Part shown: positions 4,542-5,681 of the stretch, piece by piece
Layout: every line of letters begins with the position of its first letter
How positions within the stretch are numbered: position 1 is the first letter of the stretch
NCBI GenBank assembly: GCA_937901905.1
Contig: CALDIF010000077.1
Coordinates: 1-5,681, forward strand
From: an uncultured Porphyromonadaceae bacterium
GTDB taxonomy: Bacteria > Bacteroidota > Bacteroidia > Bacteroidales > Muribaculaceae
Direction of reading: 5' to 3'
Length of the DNA stretch: 5,681 nucleotides
Position numbers and translations under genes: made by a program
The notes under the pieces: model-generated
Seen by the model: only the letters and a program-made list of their open reading frames with translations
Database searches by the model: none
What the model was told of the DNA's origin: nothing

Positions 4542-5048
4542 ATGAGCGAATATATTATCTATTTGAAACTTGATCCATATTTGGCGCAGTGGTTAACACA
4601 TGAATATGGCGGTAAGATTGTTGAGTTTCCAAAAAACTCAGCCGAGAATGATATTCTTGAACTCGGATTGATGGTGCCGCCTTACTTCGCGGCTCCAAAC
4701 GAGCCGGGAAAGGACAAAGTTCCAATCCGTATTCCGTGGTTCAAGAGTAAAAACGTGCGTTTCAACAACTACTTATCACATAAATCACGCAGGGCTTTGG
4801 CACAGTGCATACGCACCCGGTTTGTCATTGCCCTCTGGAATGACTTATATAAGTTCGGCTACATCGGCAGACGGAAACAAGATTTGATATATGCGTGGAT
4901 GGAATCTCACGGCATCGAAACCAACGAAAAGAACTGGAACACCATTGCCAAAATATACTTGCGTAAGCGCAATGTATATCGAGAGCAAAAACGTCGGGAA
5001 GAATTGCGTCTTGAACAAAATGCCGACAATCCCCTTAATAATTGTTAA
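4542..5048 (+). CDS. Unrecognised conserved-type basic protein (168 aa)
   Basis: I cannot assign a function. From the ATG at 4542 (MSEYIIYLKLDPYLAQWLTH...) the product has 168 residues; in-frame ATGs at 4518 and 4530 would add 8 or 4. The first 35 residues look like a compact beta-alpha unit. A Pro-rich middle (about 44-68, VPPYFAAP...IPWF) follows. The C-terminal half (about 71-158) is helical and strongly basic, with ALAQCIRTRFVIALWNDLY and LIYAWMESHGIETNEKNWNTIAKIYLRKRNVYREQKRR, a pattern compatible with a helix-turn-helix or other nucleic-acid contact. As I recall, similar proteins sit in replication clusters of Bacteroidetes phages and integrative elements. It follows the helicase loader closely in the same operon, so a replication or regulatory accessory role is plausible but unproven. 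Confidence 0.75.
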   Translation: MSEYIIYLKLDPYLAQWLTHEYGGKIVEFPKNSAENDILELGLMVPPYFAAPNEPGKDKVPIRIPWFKSKNVRFNNYLSHKSRRALAQCIRTRFVIALWNDLYKFGYIGRRKQDLIYAWMESHGIETNEKNWNTIAKIYLRKRNVYREQKRREELRLEQNADNPLNNC

Positions 5049-5118
5049 AAATGCGACGACTTGATACCCTCAAAAAAAACGAGTGTTGCTCAAATTATTT
5101 TTGTAACGATACACCATC

Positions 5119-5541
5119 ATGAAAACGTGCCAATCTTTACCGGGCATAAAGTTCATCGGTTATGTGCCCAGTGACTTCTTGCAACGCGAGTTGATGTACA
5201 AATCGCTCGCCAGATTACCGGTGGGCATATTCACCGATATAACGCCCATAGGCTTCATCGGTGTGCCTACCTGCATAGCCGAATCCAACTACGGCAACAA
5301 TGGCAGGATTGAGCAAACGACCCTGCGCTTCAAGACGCTTGACACGCTGCCAACATCAAGGCACATCGCTTTTATCGTGACAGACTGCAATAACGTGTCA
5401 TACGTTATCGGGCAACACGAGCCCCCCCGACCTATCGTGAAAATCACTCGCGACACAGGAACGCCAAATGGCGACCCTGCGGTTTGCTCGGTCGAGGTCA
5501 CGCTCTATGCCCAACGGTCACTTATTCCTTGCTCAATATAG
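5119..5541 (+). CDS. Unrecognised conserved-type 140-aa protein
   Basis: I do not recognise a defined domain. The 140-residue product has no signal peptide and no clear membrane segment. It appears mostly beta: 'GIKFIGYVPSDF' at the start, 'LPVGIFTDITPIGFIGVPTCIAE' (33-55), 'NNGRIEQTTLRFKTLDTLP' (60-78), 'HIAFIVTDCNNVSYVIG' (82-98) and 'PIVKITRDTGTPNGDPAVCSVEVTL' (105-129), ending 'SLIPC'. It has four or more Cys residues spread through it. The strand-rich shape and the GTPNGDPA loop recall small phage virion or tail-associated proteins, but this is only an impression. It is separated from the gene before by 70 bp containing a promoter-like TATTTTTG (5096-5103) without a good upstream TTG. 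It is the last gene before a terminator, so it probably closes the operon. Confidence 0.72.
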   Translation: MKTCQSLPGIKFIGYVPSDFLQRELMYKSLARLPVGIFTDITPIGFIGVPTCIAESNYGNNGRIEQTTLRFKTLDTLPTSRHIAFIVTDCNNVSYVIGQHEPPRPIVKITRDTGTPNGDPAVCSVEVTLYAQRSLIPCSI

Positions 5542-5566
5542 CAAACCAACGTTTATATAACCTTTA

Positions 5567-5605
5567 GGGCGGTAGTCGTTGTGAAACGGTTGCCGTCTGT
5601 TTTTT
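5567..5605 (+). terminator. Operon terminator with a GNRA-type loop
   Basis: Bases 5568-5580 pair fully with 5585-5597 as RNA (13 pairs, four of them G-U) around the tetraloop GUGA. The hairpin is followed by TGTTTTTTG, with six T residues at 5600-5605. Because of the G-U pairs the hairpin is stable only in the rightward transcript. It lies 26 bases after the last operon gene. Confidence 0.82.
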
Positions 5606-5611
5606 GTAACC

Positions 5612-5627
5612 CTCAATCTCGATTGAG
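5612..5627. repeat. 7-bp inverted repeat after the terminator
   Basis: CTCAATC (5612-5618) and GATTGAG (5621-5627) are exact complements around TC. Outer bases ACCC (5608-5611) and GGGGT (5631-5635) could extend a bulged hairpin. There is no T run after it. A protein site or the start of another structured region is possible. The remaining bases to 5681 show no gene I can support. Confidence 0.45.
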
Positions 5628-5681
5628 AGAGGGGTGTTCGTAACCTCACGGCTTGTTTTACGGCTCTTGGGCAAGGGTGCT

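Noticed and set aside
5096..5103. TATTTTTG as a promoter for the last gene
   Set aside because: It matches the TAnnTTTG box, but no TTG lies about 19 bp upstream; the nearest is only 7 bp away.
5608..5681. Open plus-strand frame running off the right end
   Set aside because: About 24 codons with only a GTG start at 5634 and no recognisable sequence; too short to call.

Overview
The window looks like part, or nearly all, of a small temperate-phage-like or integrative element from a member of the Bacteroidota, probably a gut Bacteroidales. Three things point there: the 412-residue tyrosine recombinase belongs to the Bacteroidetes type, two promoters match the Bacteroides consensus (TTG, 18-19 bp, TAnnTTTG), and genes start without Shine-Dalgarno sites after A-rich leaders. 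The first 20 bases are Illumina adapter, so the left edge is a library or assembly artefact and the true neighbour of base 21 is unknown.

Layout. Bases 21-440 hold no credible gene but several inverted repeats. An integrase gene (493-1731, minus) ends at a strong terminator (436-472). Upstream of the integrase is an attachment region (about 1771-2056). Its core is the 3' part of a tRNA-Pro(GGG) gene, from the anticodon loop to the discriminator base (1932-1973). The other tRNA half is absent and short tandem repeats flank both sides, as in an intact attP. The sequence is therefore best read as the free or circular form of the element. Next come a small coiled-coil XRE repressor (2058-2420, minus) and an AT-rich control region (2421-2637) with two promoters that face each other.

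A rightward operon follows: a Cro-like HTH gene (2638-2856), an excisionase-like MerR/HTH_17 gene overlapping it by ATGA (2853-3056), a winged-helix replication initiator (3069-3905), a DnaC-like helicase loader (3793-4506), an unrecognised basic protein (4542-5048) and an unrecognised 140-residue protein (5119-5541). It ends at a hairpin terminator with a GNRA-type loop (5567-5605).

How the parts fit (inference): the repressor and Cro-like protein decide between quiescence and expression through the convergent promoters. The integrase and excisionase-like protein move the element in and out of tRNA-Pro. The initiator and loader bring the host replicative helicase to an origin, possibly inside the initiator gene. 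No capsid, terminase, lysis, relaxase or resistance gene is visible. The element could be a fragment of a larger phage or a very compact integrating replicon or satellite; the window alone cannot decide.
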